DNA from: VRUE01 sp047519745
GTDB taxonomy: Bacteria; Actinomycetota; Thermoleophilia; Solirubrobacterales; 70-9
Length of the DNA stretch: 64,000 bases
Reading direction: 5' to 3'
Assembly: GCA_047519745.1 (NCBI GenBank)
Contig: JAPVSJ010000109.1
Location: 9,328-73,327, forward strand
Made by a program: the position numbers and the translations under genes. Shown piece by piece: positions 1 through 6,279 of the stretch. The notes beneath the pieces are model-generated. The model worked only from the letters and a program-made list of their open reading frames with translations, was not told where the DNA came from and ran no database searches. Positions within the stretch are counted from its first letter, which is position 1. The number at the start of each line of letters is the position of its first letter.

Positions 1-582
1 CACAGCGGCGGGCACCGGGCGCAGTTCTACCAGCACTTCGAGAGCAAGGAGGACTGCTTCGCCCAGGCCTACGCGGTCTGGATCGAGCGGCTCTGCGTCA
101 GCGTGCTCGAAGCGGCGGCGACCACACCCGGCTGGGAGGCCGGCGTGCGCGAGGCGATCGTGCGCCTCTTCCAGTTCGTCACCGCGCGGCCGGCGATCGC
201 CCGGGCGCTCTTCGTCGAGGTTCAGATCGCCGGCGAGCCGGCGCTGGCCCGCCACGAGGCCGCGATCGAGCGCCTCGCCGCGGCGATCGACAGCGCCCGC
301 GCCGACATCGAGCCGGCAGAGGCTCCGCCCGAGGCGACCGGCGTCTTCGTCGTCGGCGGGATCGAGTCCTGCGTCTGCGAGGCGCTCGGCGACGGCGACC
401 TGGACCGGCTCTGGAACGCCCTCCCCGAGCTGATGCACTTCGCGGCGGGCTCCTACTTCGGCAAGGAGGAGGCCGAAGGCGCCTTCGAGCGGGCGAGCAT
501 CCTGCTGGAGCGCGAGCAAGCGCGCGAGGCACAGCGGACGCGACTGACCCAACAGGCAGAAGGGGAGTGCGGACCGGGATGA
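1..582 (+). CDS. TetR-family transcriptional regulator, 5' end outside window
   Basis: The frame is open from base 1 and ends at TGA 580-582, leaving 193 residues. The first visible residues contain FYQHFESKEDCF, the end of the TetR recognition helix and start of helix 4, so only the first ~35-40 residues are missing. The rest is the helical ligand-binding/dimerisation domain, ending in a charged helix. TetR proteins repress nearby genes until a small ligand binds; no ligand can be read here. The stop overlaps the start of a second TetR gene (ATGA), so the two are co-translated. Confidence 0.85.
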   Translation, partial: HSGGHRAQFYQHFESKEDCFAQAYAVWIERLCVSVLEAAATTPGWEAGVREAIVRLFQFVTARPAIARALFVEVQIAGEPALARHEAAIERLAAAIDSARADIEPAEAPPEATGVFVVGGIESCVCEALGDGDLDRLWNALPELMHFAAGSYFGKEEAEGAFERASILLEREQAREAQRTRLTQQAEGECGPG

Positions 583-1268
583 CCGAGTTGCGACTGATCG
601 CCGGCACCGCGCTCGCCGAGCCAGCCGAGGTCGAGGCCACGCCGATGCTGCGACTCCCCCCCGGCCGCCACGGCATTCCCGCCGACCTGGTTCGCGCGCA
701 CCAGCGCCTGCGCCTGCTCGAGGCAGCGGCGGCGGCCGTCGCCGAGCAGGGCTACGGCCGCATCACCGCGGCCCGCGTGACCGAGCTGGCCGGCGTCTCC
801 AGCCGCACCTTCTACCAGCACTTCGAGGACCTTTGGGCATGCCTGCTGGCCGCGTATGAGACCGAGGCGAGCCGGCTCTGCCAGGAGATCGAGGGCGCCT
901 GCGCGGCGCTGGTCGAGCAGCGCGGACCGATCGTCGAAGCGGACCGGCGCGGCCGGGCGCGGGCCGGCATCGCCGCAGCGCTCGGCTTCCTCGCCGCCGA
1001 GCCCGACGTCGCCCGCCTGCTCAGCGCCGAGCCGCCGCCGCAGATCGCGGCGCTCAGCGGCGCCCGCCGCGACCTGATCGAACGCCTCGGCGCGATGCTG
1101 CGCGAAGTGCTCACCGACCCGGCCGGGGCGACGCCGCTGCCGGGCCTCGAGCGCCGCCTGATCGGCGCCGCGCTGGCGCTGGTCTCGACCCGCGCCGCCA
1201 CAGGCGACCCGCAGCGCCTGCGCGACCTCGAGCCGGAGCTGAGCGAGCTCCTCCTCGCCTCGCTCTGA
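579..1268 (+). CDS. TetR-family transcriptional regulator
   Basis: 229 residues from ATG 579, preceded by AGGGGAG at 562-567; an in-frame GTG at 567 lies inside that ribosome site, so 579 is preferred. Residues ~58-83 form the helix-turn-helix (GYGRITAARVTELAGVSS, then RTFYQHFEDLW), and the remainder is an alpha-helical ligand domain of usual size. The first 45 residues are an extended tail longer than in typical TetR proteins. It overlaps the upstream TetR gene by four bases, so the pair may heterodimerise or arise from duplication; both keep the FYQHFE signature. The target is unknown. Confidence 0.88.
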   Translation: MTELRLIAGTALAEPAEVEATPMLRLPPGRHGIPADLVRAHQRLRLLEAAAAAVAEQGYGRITAARVTELAGVSSRTFYQHFEDLWACLLAAYETEASRLCQEIEGACAALVEQRGPIVEADRRGRARAGIAAALGFLAAEPDVARLLSAEPPPQIAALSGARRDLIERLGAMLREVLTDPAGATPLPGLERRLIGAALALVSTRAATGDPQRLRDLEPELSELLLASL

Positions 1269-1289
1269 CAGGCGCCTCACGCTGTAAAT

Positions 1290-1318
1290 TTGTCTAAGTG
1301 ACGAAAGTCACGTATATC
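1290..1318 (+). promoter_or_regulatory. Promoter with palindromic operator in the spacer
   Basis: TTGTCT (1290-1295) and TATATC (1313-1318) are separated by 17 nt, a good sigma-70 spacing. The spacer contains the perfect inverted repeat GTGAC-GAAA-GTCAC (1298-1311). A dimeric regulator bound there would block polymerase. The natural targets are the gene at 1439 and the XRE regulator at 1687, so autoregulation is the simplest reading. Inferred from sequence only. Confidence 0.5.
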
Positions 1319-1334
1319 CCTTCAGTGTAGAAGC
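1298..1334 (+). repeat. Left copy of a 37-nt inverted repeat
   Basis: The reverse complement of 4836-4872 matches this copy at 31 of 37 positions. Four of the six differences are the loop of the internal palindrome (GAAA versus TTTC). The conserved outer part is the GTGAC/GTCAC palindrome and the inner part reads GTATATCCC...GTAGAAGC. The two copies enclose 3.5 kb of accessory genes. They could be ends of a mobile segment or two copies of one regulatory site. Confidence 0.6.
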
Positions 1335-1384
1335 GAAATCCGTCTCTGACGCGCCCTAGCTTCCTTTGCCGTCAACAGAAAAGC

Positions 1385-1415
1385 GGCCGGGGCGCTGCGT
1401 GAACAGCCCCCGGCC
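1385..1415 (+). promoter_or_regulatory. Leader hairpin before the small-protein/XRE pair
   Basis: GGCCGGGG (1385-1392) and CCCCGGCC (1408-1415) form a perfect 8-bp stem with a 15-nt loop in the ~110-nt leader between the predicted promoter and the start at 1439. No U-tract follows, so this is not an intrinsic terminator. It could stabilise the mRNA or mask nearby sequence; the GGAAGGGG ribosome site at 1423-1430 lies just downstream and stays free. Confidence 0.4.
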
Positions 1416-1438
1416 TGGCACAGGAAGGGGTACTTCCC

Positions 1439-1690
1439 ATGCAAGGCCAGCCTAAACGGCGACGCGACAGCGACCTACGCGCACAACGCGTCGTGCTCAG
1501 CTACGTGCTCGACCTGCACCCGGTCAAGCCATCGATCCCGGCCCTCGTCCACGACCTCGTAGAGGATGCAAGCGACACCTACGAGCGCGCCATACGAGAC
1601 CTGACCGGCATAGGGCTGCTCGACTGCGAGGGCGGCATCGTCGCCCCCACGCAGGCAGCCCTTCGCTTCGACCGCATCTCCTCGACGTGA
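1439..1690 (+). CDS. Small protein coupled to an XRE regulator
   Basis: 83 residues from ATG 1439, with a strong ribosome site GGAAGGGG at 1423-1430. I do not recognise the family. Residues ~18-60 look helical and end in a short hairpin (IGLLDCEGGIVAPT), which would suit a compact winged-helix fold, but no clear recognition motif is visible. The N terminus is basic. Its TGA (1688-1690) overlaps the GTG start of the XRE gene, so the two products are made together, as in regulator-partner or antitoxin-like pairs. The palindromic promoter at 1290-1318 probably serves both. Confidence 0.65.
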   Translation: MQGQPKRRRDSDLRAQRVVLSYVLDLHPVKPSIPALVHDLVEDASDTYERAIRDLTGIGLLDCEGGIVAPTQAALRFDRISST

Positions 1691-2001
1691 ACGTCGCACG
1701 GCGCTTCGGCTCGAACCTCGCCCGCTGTCGTCAGCAGGCAGGGCTGTCTCAGGAAGAGCTTGGCAACCGAGCCAGCCTCCACCGGACCGCCATCGGTCTA
1801 CTGGAGAGGGGCGCGCGGATGCCCCGCATCGACACGCTGATCAAGCTGGCCGTCGCGCTCGACATCGACCCCGCCGACTTGCTGAAGGGGATCGACTGGA
1901 AGCCCGGTGAGACCGTCAAGGGGCAGTTCATCGAAACCGACGTGCCGGGTCTGGGCATCGTCCATCGACGGTTTGAGGTGGAGCGGGAGGGCGATGGGTA
2001 G
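1687..2001 (+). CDS. XRE-family helix-turn-helix regulator
   Basis: 104 residues from GTG 1687 (GTGA overlap with the upstream stop). Residues ~7-60 are a classic Cro/C1-type HTH: FGSNLARCRQQAGLSQEELG, then HRTAIGLLERG, then PRIDTLIKLAVALD. The last ~40 residues are a short tail with no recognised effector domain. Such small regulators usually control their own operon or a neighbouring mobile element. Candidate sites are the GTGAC/GTCAC palindromes at 1298-1311 and 4859-4872, or the TGTCAAG repeats at 3788-3822; the sequence does not decide between them. Confidence 0.85.
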   Translation: MNVARRFGSNLARCRQQAGLSQEELGNRASLHRTAIGLLERGARMPRIDTLIKLAVALDIDPADLLKGIDWKPGETVKGQFIETDVPGLGIVHRRFEVEREGDG

Positions 2002-2041
2002 CCGCAGCGGTAGCGCTGCGCTTCATTGCGAGTCGAAGCCC

Positions 2042-2073
2042 AAAAAAGAAACGGACCACCGAGGTGGTCCGTT
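2042..2073 (-). terminator. Intrinsic terminator, minus strand
   Basis: AACGGACCAC (2050-2059) pairs perfectly with GTGGTCCGTT (2064-2073) around a 4-nt loop. On the minus strand the stem is followed by TTTCTTTTTT (complement of 2042-2049 and the next base), a textbook U-tract. It would end transcripts coming leftward from the tRNA at 2241-2313, giving a ~165-nt trailer. On the plus strand there is no U-tract, though the stem may still slow read-through from the XRE gene. Confidence 0.75.
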
Positions 2074-2141
2074 CCAAGACTGCTCTGAGTGATGTGGTGA
2101 GGCAGTCCGTCGCCGGACGACCCTGCACGCTCAGCCCAGAG

Positions 2142-2160
2142 ACACCTTTCGTAGGTGTCG
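2142..2160. other. Hairpin repeating the neighbouring tRNA anticodon arm
   Basis: GACACCT-TTCGT-AGGTGTC is a perfect 7-bp hairpin. Its centre, CACCTTTCGTAGG (2144-2156), is identical over 13 nt to the anticodon arm of the tRNA at 2241-2313, but in opposite orientation (tRNA copy at 2275-2287). It lies in the trailer between the tRNA and its terminator. It may be a recombination scar or a chance short repeat. Confidence 0.4.
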
Positions 2161-2240
2161 CCAGTCTATCGAAGATTGACCATTGTCAAGCGAATTGCAA
2201 CAATCATTACAAGACAATTTAGGCAGCCGTGCTATATGAA

Positions 2241-2313
2241 TCCGCCCGGCAGGATTCGAACCTGCGACCTCAACCCTACGAAAGGTGCGCTCTGTCCACT
2301 GAGCTACGGGCGG
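2241..2313 (-). tRNA. tRNA with anticodon CGT (Thr) and Arg-like body
   Basis: On the minus strand a 73-nt cloverleaf reads: acceptor CCGCCCG/CGGGCGG, D arm GCTC-AGTGGACA-GAGC, anticodon arm CACCT-TTCGTAG-GGTTG, variable loop AGGTC, T arm GCAGG-TTCGAAT-CCTGC, discriminator A; no CCA is encoded. The arm lengths force anticodon CGT (Thr, codon ACG) with U33 and A37. The anticodon stem has a C-U mismatch at 29-41. A20, A73 and the body sequence look like actinobacterial tRNA-Arg, and C1-G72 is unusual for tRNA-Thr. TACAAT (complement of 2346-2351) is a likely -10. Whether it is functional is uncertain. Confidence 0.75.
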
Positions 2314-2545
2314 ACGCTTCACTTCCCTGGTCAGGAAGCTTCTCGATTGTAGTGTGCGTGCAGGGATAAAAGCCAGGAATCAAGTCAAAATTACTGAAAT
2401 TCACCTAGGGGTCAGCCCAAGGTTGAGGGATTTAGGTCGAGGGTTGGTGCCTAGTCTCAGGTAGAGGTTGAGAGTCCTCAAGGAACGCTTGAGACCTCGA
2501 ATCGGCAAGCACCGAGGCGCGTAGACTGTGCTTTGCGTGAAGCGG

Positions 2546-2695
2546 ATGCAGAAAACCCAGCCCAAGCAGGGAAAGCCAGTCGAGATTCCGGTCCCCACCA
2601 AAGGGGACTTCGACGTGGCCCTCTCTAAGGTCGCTCCGCCAGCAAGTCGTAAACGCCCTGGCGGGAAAGACCGGCCTCAGAAGCGATCTGGGTAA
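2546..2695 (+). CDS. Small basic protein, 49 residues
   Basis: ATG 2546 (or GTG 2537, three codons upstream) opens a frame ending at TAA 2693-2695. The product begins MQKTQPKQGK, then VEIPVPTKGDFDVALSKVA, then a Pro/Lys/Arg-rich tail. The IPVP-x-x-x-x-F block followed by a short helix and basic tail looks like a genuine small-protein pattern rather than antisense noise. It converges with and overlaps the HTH gene ending at 2625 by 71 nt, so at least one of the two could be spurious. Function unknown. Confidence 0.45.
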   Translation: MQKTQPKQGKPVEIPVPTKGDFDVALSKVAPPASRKRPGGKDRPQKRSG

Positions 2696-2831
2696 CCGGG
2701 ACCCCGGCGTCCTGCGCGTCCTTGCAGTAGCGCTGTAGTTCATCGGTTGCCTTGTGGCGGGCGGCGTCGGCCCGCTCGCGACTCTTGGCGGCTCGCCGGA
2801 TGCCCTTGATTGCGGCGGTGGCGTCTTTCAT
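2625..2831 (-). CDS. Small HTH protein translationally coupled to the transposase
   Basis: 68 residues, starting ATG at 2831 within an ATGA overlap with the transposase stop. The N-terminal half is a basic helix (MKDATAAIKGIRRAAKSRER). The C-terminal half, VPVTQIASEAGLSRQGVYDL, is a helix-turn-helix like those of Hin-type resolvases and other small DNA-binding proteins. Coupling to the IS1595 gene suggests a passenger or regulatory subunit of the insertion element. It could bind the element's ends or repress the transposase promoter. Confidence 0.7.
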   Translation of the reverse strand: MKDATAAIKGIRRAAKSRERADAARHKATDELQRYCKDAQDAGVPVTQIASEAGLSRQGVYDLLAERP

Positions 2832-3775
2832 CGCGGGGAACGAGCAGCGTTATCGAGCAGGGCGAAGAACATCCCGCGATGGTCGCGGCGCTGGTTGTAG
2901 CGCCAGGCATACTCGTCCAGGTAGGACTGAAGCCACTTCTGCGACACCTTCTTGTAGGTGCCACGCATTCCCGTCTTGAGGTTGCCGAAGAAGCCCTCGA
3001 TCGTGTTCGTGTGGATGTCGCCGTGGACGTAGACGCCCGCCGAGTGGTTGATGGTGCTGTGGCCTGCGTACTCGCGGCCAAGCGGCCGGTAGGAGCGCCA
3101 GTCGTCCGTGAAGATGATCGAGTTCGGGTTGACGTTCGCCCGCACGGCTCCACTCAGCGGCTCGCCTCGGCGAGACTTGATCACGCGCAGCTTGACCCGC
3201 CCGCCGCGCTCGACCATGCCGAGTACGGAGACCTGGCGCTCGCGCCAGTTAGCGGCTTCTTTTTTGGTCATTCGCGGCCCGCGTGGGCGACCGTGGACGC
3301 CGGTCTCGTCAACCTCGACCTTGCCCTTCAACGGTTTGGCGTCGTCTTTCATCAGCTCGTTGCGGATCTTGTTGAACATGCGCCAGGCGGTCTTGTAGTG
3401 GACGCCCAGCTCGCGCTCTAGCTGTTTGGCGGATATGCCGCATCGCGTGCTGGCCATGAGGTACATGGCGTAGAACCAAAGCTGAAGCGAGGTTGAGGAC
3501 TTGTGGAAGATCGTGCCGGCCGTGGGATGGACGTGGTGCCCGCAGCCCGTGCAGGTCCACGACTGCCGCCCCTGCTTGGTCGCGTAGCGCTTGAAGACGC
3601 GCTCAGAGCCGCACTTGGGGCAATAGGCGTGTTCGCCGTCCGGGGAGTGCCGGGTCCGCCACAGATGCTCCAGGCAGGCGGCGTCGTCGGGGAACTGCCG
3701 CTGGAACTCGGTCAGCGAATACTCGGAGGTCGAGGACTTCGCTCGCTTCGGTTCGTGGCGGTTTGCCGGTGGCAT
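2828..3775 (-). CDS. IS1595-family (ISXO2-like) transposase
   Basis: 315 residues from ATG 3775, full length for the family. An N-terminal zinc ribbon (YCPKCGSERVFKRYATKQGR, then WTCTGCGHH) is followed by an HTH-like segment (CGISAKQLERELGVHYKTAWR). The catalytic domain shows VDET (first Asp), FTDDW (second Asp) and TNTIEGFFGNLK (third acidic/Asn position), i.e. an intact RNase-H-like DDE/N core. The protein cuts and joins element ends as a DNA transposase. The reading frame is undamaged, so it may be active. No clear terminal inverted repeats were found beside it. Upstream, TGTCAAG repeats suggest repression. Confidence 0.92.
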   Translation of the reverse strand: MPPANRHEPKRAKSSTSEYSLTEFQRQFPDDAACLEHLWRTRHSPDGEHAYCPKCGSERVFKRYATKQGRQSWTCTGCGHHVHPTAGTIFHKSSTSLQLWFYAMYLMASTRCGISAKQLERELGVHYKTAWRMFNKIRNELMKDDAKPLKGKVEVDETGVHGRPRGPRMTKKEAANWRERQVSVLGMVERGGRVKLRVIKSRRGEPLSGAVRANVNPNSIIFTDDWRSYRPLGREYAGHSTINHSAGVYVHGDIHTNTIEGFFGNLKTGMRGTYKKVSQKWLQSYLDEYAWRYNQRRDHRGMFFALLDNAARSPR

Positions 3776-3787
3776 GGTGTAAAGCTA

Positions 3788-3822
3788 CTTGACAACGAAC
3801 CAGATGTCAAGACGCTTGACAT
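3788..3822. promoter_or_regulatory. Three TGTCAAG half-sites upstream of the transposase
   Basis: CTTGACA (3788-3794), ATGTCAAG (3804-3811) and CTTGACAT (3815-3822) form overlapping palindromes; 3804-3822 is a perfect 8+8 inverted repeat with a 3-nt spacer. The minus-strand CTTGACA-type element can also serve as the -35 of the transposase promoter, with TAGCTT 17 nt further on. Binding of a small HTH dimer here would shut off the transposase. The binding protein is not known; the XRE or the coupled HTH protein are candidates. Confidence 0.5.
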
Positions 3823-3853
3823 AAAGTTTGAAGAGCGCTTAGGCTGTGGCCTG

Positions 3854-4792
3854 GTGGGGAAGCCTTCGCTAGAGAGCGTGGACCTGAAGCTCAACCGGGC
3901 GAAGGATCACTTCTACGCTCTCACGGAAGACATCAAGAAGTTCCAGTCCGATCCAGACAGCTACAGCCTCGCGCTTGAGCGACAGCCGAACCGTGGTGGC
4001 ATCTGCAAAGTCGCCGATGTGCATCTTCCCCCAGTCGAGTTGGGGATTCTCATCGGGGAGTGCGTGCATCAATACAGGTCCGCCCTTGACCATCTTCTGT
4101 TTCAACTCGTCCTCGCCAATAGCCGCGGACGCTTGGCCCCCAGAATCGAGAGACGAGCTGAATTCCCGATCTTCAGCAGCGGTCCCAAGTTCAGAGGGAA
4201 GAGAAAGGGAGTGCCGTCGCCAGGTAGCGGACGGGCCAAGATCCAGGACATCGCGCCAGCGGCACAGGCAGCTATCGAGCGGCTCCAGCCGTATCACCGC
4301 CGGAAGAACCCCGGAACGCGCAGTCTTGGGCAACTTCAAGAACTCTCGAACATCGACAAGCACCGGCTCCTCCACGTCACCTATTCGGCGTTTAGGGGCT
4401 CTACTTTCGACTTCGAGACGCGGAACGTTGCGGCGATCGATGGCTTCTACTTCAAGGCCGGGCCATTCAAACGAAATGCAACTATCGCCGCATGGCAGGC
4501 CATTCCTGCTGACCCCCGCTTTGGCGTGGAGGTGCAGATGAAAGCAGAGATCCTGACCGACATAACCTTCGGCAAGGCCAGCCCCGCTAGGTCTGCTCGG
4601 GGGCAGTCGGTAGTGAAGACGCTTTACGACGTCGGCGCTTTCATCGCGTCCGACGTGCTGCCCCCCTTGTGTGGATTGCTCGGCCTCTCCAGCGAGTTCA
4701 AGCCGGGCAAACTGATCGACATGGAGACTGTTCCAGTCGAGGATCGAGACGCCATGTCTGAGAGCGTCCGAGTCGCGAATCTGAGCATCTGA
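3854..4792 (+). CDS. Conserved-looking protein of unknown function
   Basis: The open frame extends upstream into antisense of the transposase, so I take GTG 3854 (312 residues); GTG 3878 is an alternative. The protein starts with a basic helix (SVDLKLNRAKDHFYALTEDI) and then has GECVHQYRSALDHLLFQLVL, a pattern seen in unassigned bacterial proteins with a GDxxHNxRSALDHL motif. A middle part (QLQELSNIDKHRLLHVTYSA) repeats the same helical style. No signal peptide, membrane segment or known catalytic motif is visible. It lies just inside the right inverted repeat and looks like cargo of the accessory segment. Confidence 0.7.
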   Translation: MGKPSLESVDLKLNRAKDHFYALTEDIKKFQSDPDSYSLALERQPNRGGICKVADVHLPPVELGILIGECVHQYRSALDHLLFQLVLANSRGRLAPRIERRAEFPIFSSGPKFRGKRKGVPSPGSGRAKIQDIAPAAQAAIERLQPYHRRKNPGTRSLGQLQELSNIDKHRLLHVTYSAFRGSTFDFETRNVAAIDGFYFKAGPFKRNATIAAWQAIPADPRFGVEVQMKAEILTDITFGKASPARSARGQSVVKTLYDVGAFIASDVLPPLCGLLGLSSEFKPGKLIDMETVPVEDRDAMSESVRVANLSI

Positions 4793-4835
4793 TCCCTGCT
4801 CAGACACGCCCTACCTAGCCCTTCCGAGCCGCTGA

Positions 4836-4872
4836 GCTTCTACAGTGATGGGATATACGTGACGAAAGTCAC
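4836..4872 (-). repeat. Right copy of the 37-nt inverted repeat
   Basis: Inverted partner of 1298-1334, with the GTGAC-GAAA-GTCAC palindrome (4859-4872) at the outer edge. In this orientation any promoter equivalent to the left copy would point leftward, toward the 3' end of a plus-strand gene. That makes a purely promoter role less natural than on the left. Confidence 0.6.
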
Positions 4873-4911
4873 AGCCGCCCTGCACACCCGCGTTCGAAGG
4901 TAGGCGATTAC

Positions 4912-5325
4912 GTGCCCACTGCGTCGCAAAAGCCACTTGAGCTGATTCTCGCTCGTAATCTGATGTCGGCCCTGTCGACTCCTGCCTTCCTGGTCGACGA
5001 GGGCGGGTTGCTCGTCTTCTACAACGAGGCGGCGGGGATGCTGCTGGGCAAATCGTGGGAGGAGCTCGGCACGGTGGGGGCGGAAGAGTGGGGCGCGCTG
5101 TTCGGACCGTTCGGCCGCGACGGCGAGCCGATCCCCTACGACGAGCTGCCGCTGGTCGTCGCCGTCCGCGACGACCGCCCGGCCCACGCCAACTTCGAGA
5201 TCCACTCGATCGACGGCACCCGCCACCAGGTCGAGGCCTCGGCCTTCCCGATCCAGACCGCGCACGGCTCGCGCGGCGCGATCGCCGTCTTCTGGCCGGC
5301 CGCCGAGAACGGGACGGGCGACTGA
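4912..5325 (+). CDS. Single PAS-domain protein
   Basis: 137 residues from GTG 4912. Residues ~15-125 form one PAS-type sensor fold: LSTPAFLVDEGGLLVFYNEA, then GKSWEELG, then the GRDGEPIP...DELPL stretch, and finally HQVEASAFPIQ and GAIAVFW strands. There is no attached kinase, cyclase or HTH, so it must act through a partner or simply bind a ligand. The stop (5323-5325) is one base from the TTG start of the MBL hydrolase at 5327, implying co-translation with that enzyme. Confidence 0.75.
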   Translation: MPTASQKPLELILARNLMSALSTPAFLVDEGGLLVFYNEAAGMLLGKSWEELGTVGAEEWGALFGPFGRDGEPIPYDELPLVVAVRDDRPAHANFEIHSIDGTRHQVEASAFPIQTAHGSRGAIAVFWPAAENGTGD

Positions 5326-5326
5326 G

Positions 5327-6211
5327 TTGAAGGCCAAGCTCTGGGGCACGCGCGGCTCGGTCCCCTCCCCAGGCCCGGAGACGATCCGCTACGGCGGCAA
5401 CACCTCGTGCGTCGGCGTCACCCTCTCCGACGGCTCGCTGCTGGCGCTCGACGCCGGCACCGGCATCCGCAACCTCGGCCTCGCCCTCCCCGAGGAGCCG
5501 ACCCGCCTGCACATCCTGCTCACCCACCTGCACCTCGACCACATCCAGGGCCTCGTCTTCTTCGCCCCCGCCTTCTGTCCCCAGACCGAGATCGTCATCT
5601 GGGGCCCCGCCTCGCCGGGGGCCTCGTTGCGCGACCGCATCGCCCGCTACATCTCGGCGCCGCTCAGCCCGGTCGAGGTGCGCGAGCTGCCCTGCGACGT
5701 CTCCTTCCGCAGCACGCCGGAGACCGAGTGGGAGATCGGCCCAGCGCGGATCCGCGCCGCCTCGGTCTCCCACCGCGGCCCGACGCTCGGCTACCGGATC
5801 GACGACGGCCCCGACTCGCTCGCCTACATCCCCGACCACGAGCCCGCGCTCGGCGCCGACCTCGACACGCTCGAAGAAGAGTGGATCTCCGGCTTCGGCC
5901 TTGCCCGCGACGCCTCGCTGCTGATCCACGACGGCCAGTACGCCGACTCCGAGTACCCCAAGCACCTCGGCTGGGGACACTCGGCGGTCTCGCACGCGCT
6001 CAGCTTCGCCCGCCGCACCGGCGCCCAGCGCACGGTCCTCTTCCACCACGACCCGCTGCACTCCGACGAGCGCCTCGACCTGCTCGGGGCCGAAGCGGAG
6101 GAGCGCTGGACGGCTGCGGGGGGCACCCCGGGGGCGGTCGAGATGGCCTTCGAGGGGACTGAGCTGGATGTGAGGGCGCTGGCAGCGAGCCCGCTTCACG
6201 CGCCTGGTTAA
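5327..6211 (+). CDS. MBL-fold metallo-hydrolase
   Basis: 294 residues from TTG 5327. The N terminus MKAKLWGTRGSVPSPGP and RYGGNTSCV are typical of a metallo-beta-lactamase branch related to PhnP and RNase Z. The metal motif HLHLDH lies at residues 67-72; further likely ligands are in VSHRGPTLGYRI, YIPDHE and VLFHHDPLHSDE. The WGTRGS...GGNTSC opening is common in cyclic-phosphodiester or response-associated hydrolases. Coupling to a PAS protein suggests a sensory or signal-hydrolysis role; the substrate is unknown. Confidence 0.85.
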   Translation: MKAKLWGTRGSVPSPGPETIRYGGNTSCVGVTLSDGSLLALDAGTGIRNLGLALPEEPTRLHILLTHLHLDHIQGLVFFAPAFCPQTEIVIWGPASPGASLRDRIARYISAPLSPVEVRELPCDVSFRSTPETEWEIGPARIRAASVSHRGPTLGYRIDDGPDSLAYIPDHEPALGADLDTLEEEWISGFGLARDASLLIHDGQYADSEYPKHLGWGHSAVSHALSFARRTGAQRTVLFHHDPLHSDERLDLLGAEAEERWTAAGGTPGAVEMAFEGTELDVRALAASPLHAPG

Positions 6212-6279
6212 ACCATCCGTCCCCGTTTCGGTACGAATAGAGTGCTTTTCTTGTTTGGTCCGTTACGCTGCATTCTGAG

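Noticed and set aside
2155..2352. 65-residue ORF with PPGRIRTCDLNPTKG
   Set aside because: This is the familiar false translation of a tRNA; the tRNA at 2241-2313 explains it.
1298..4872. The 37-nt inverted repeats as ends of the IS1595 element
   Set aside because: They lie over 1 kb from the transposase, enclose unrelated genes and a tRNA, and carry an internal palindrome unlike typical IS1595 ends.
4811..6199. 462-residue minus-strand ORF
   Set aside because: It is Arg/Gly/Ala-rich antisense of the PAS and MBL genes, which have clear motifs on the plus strand.
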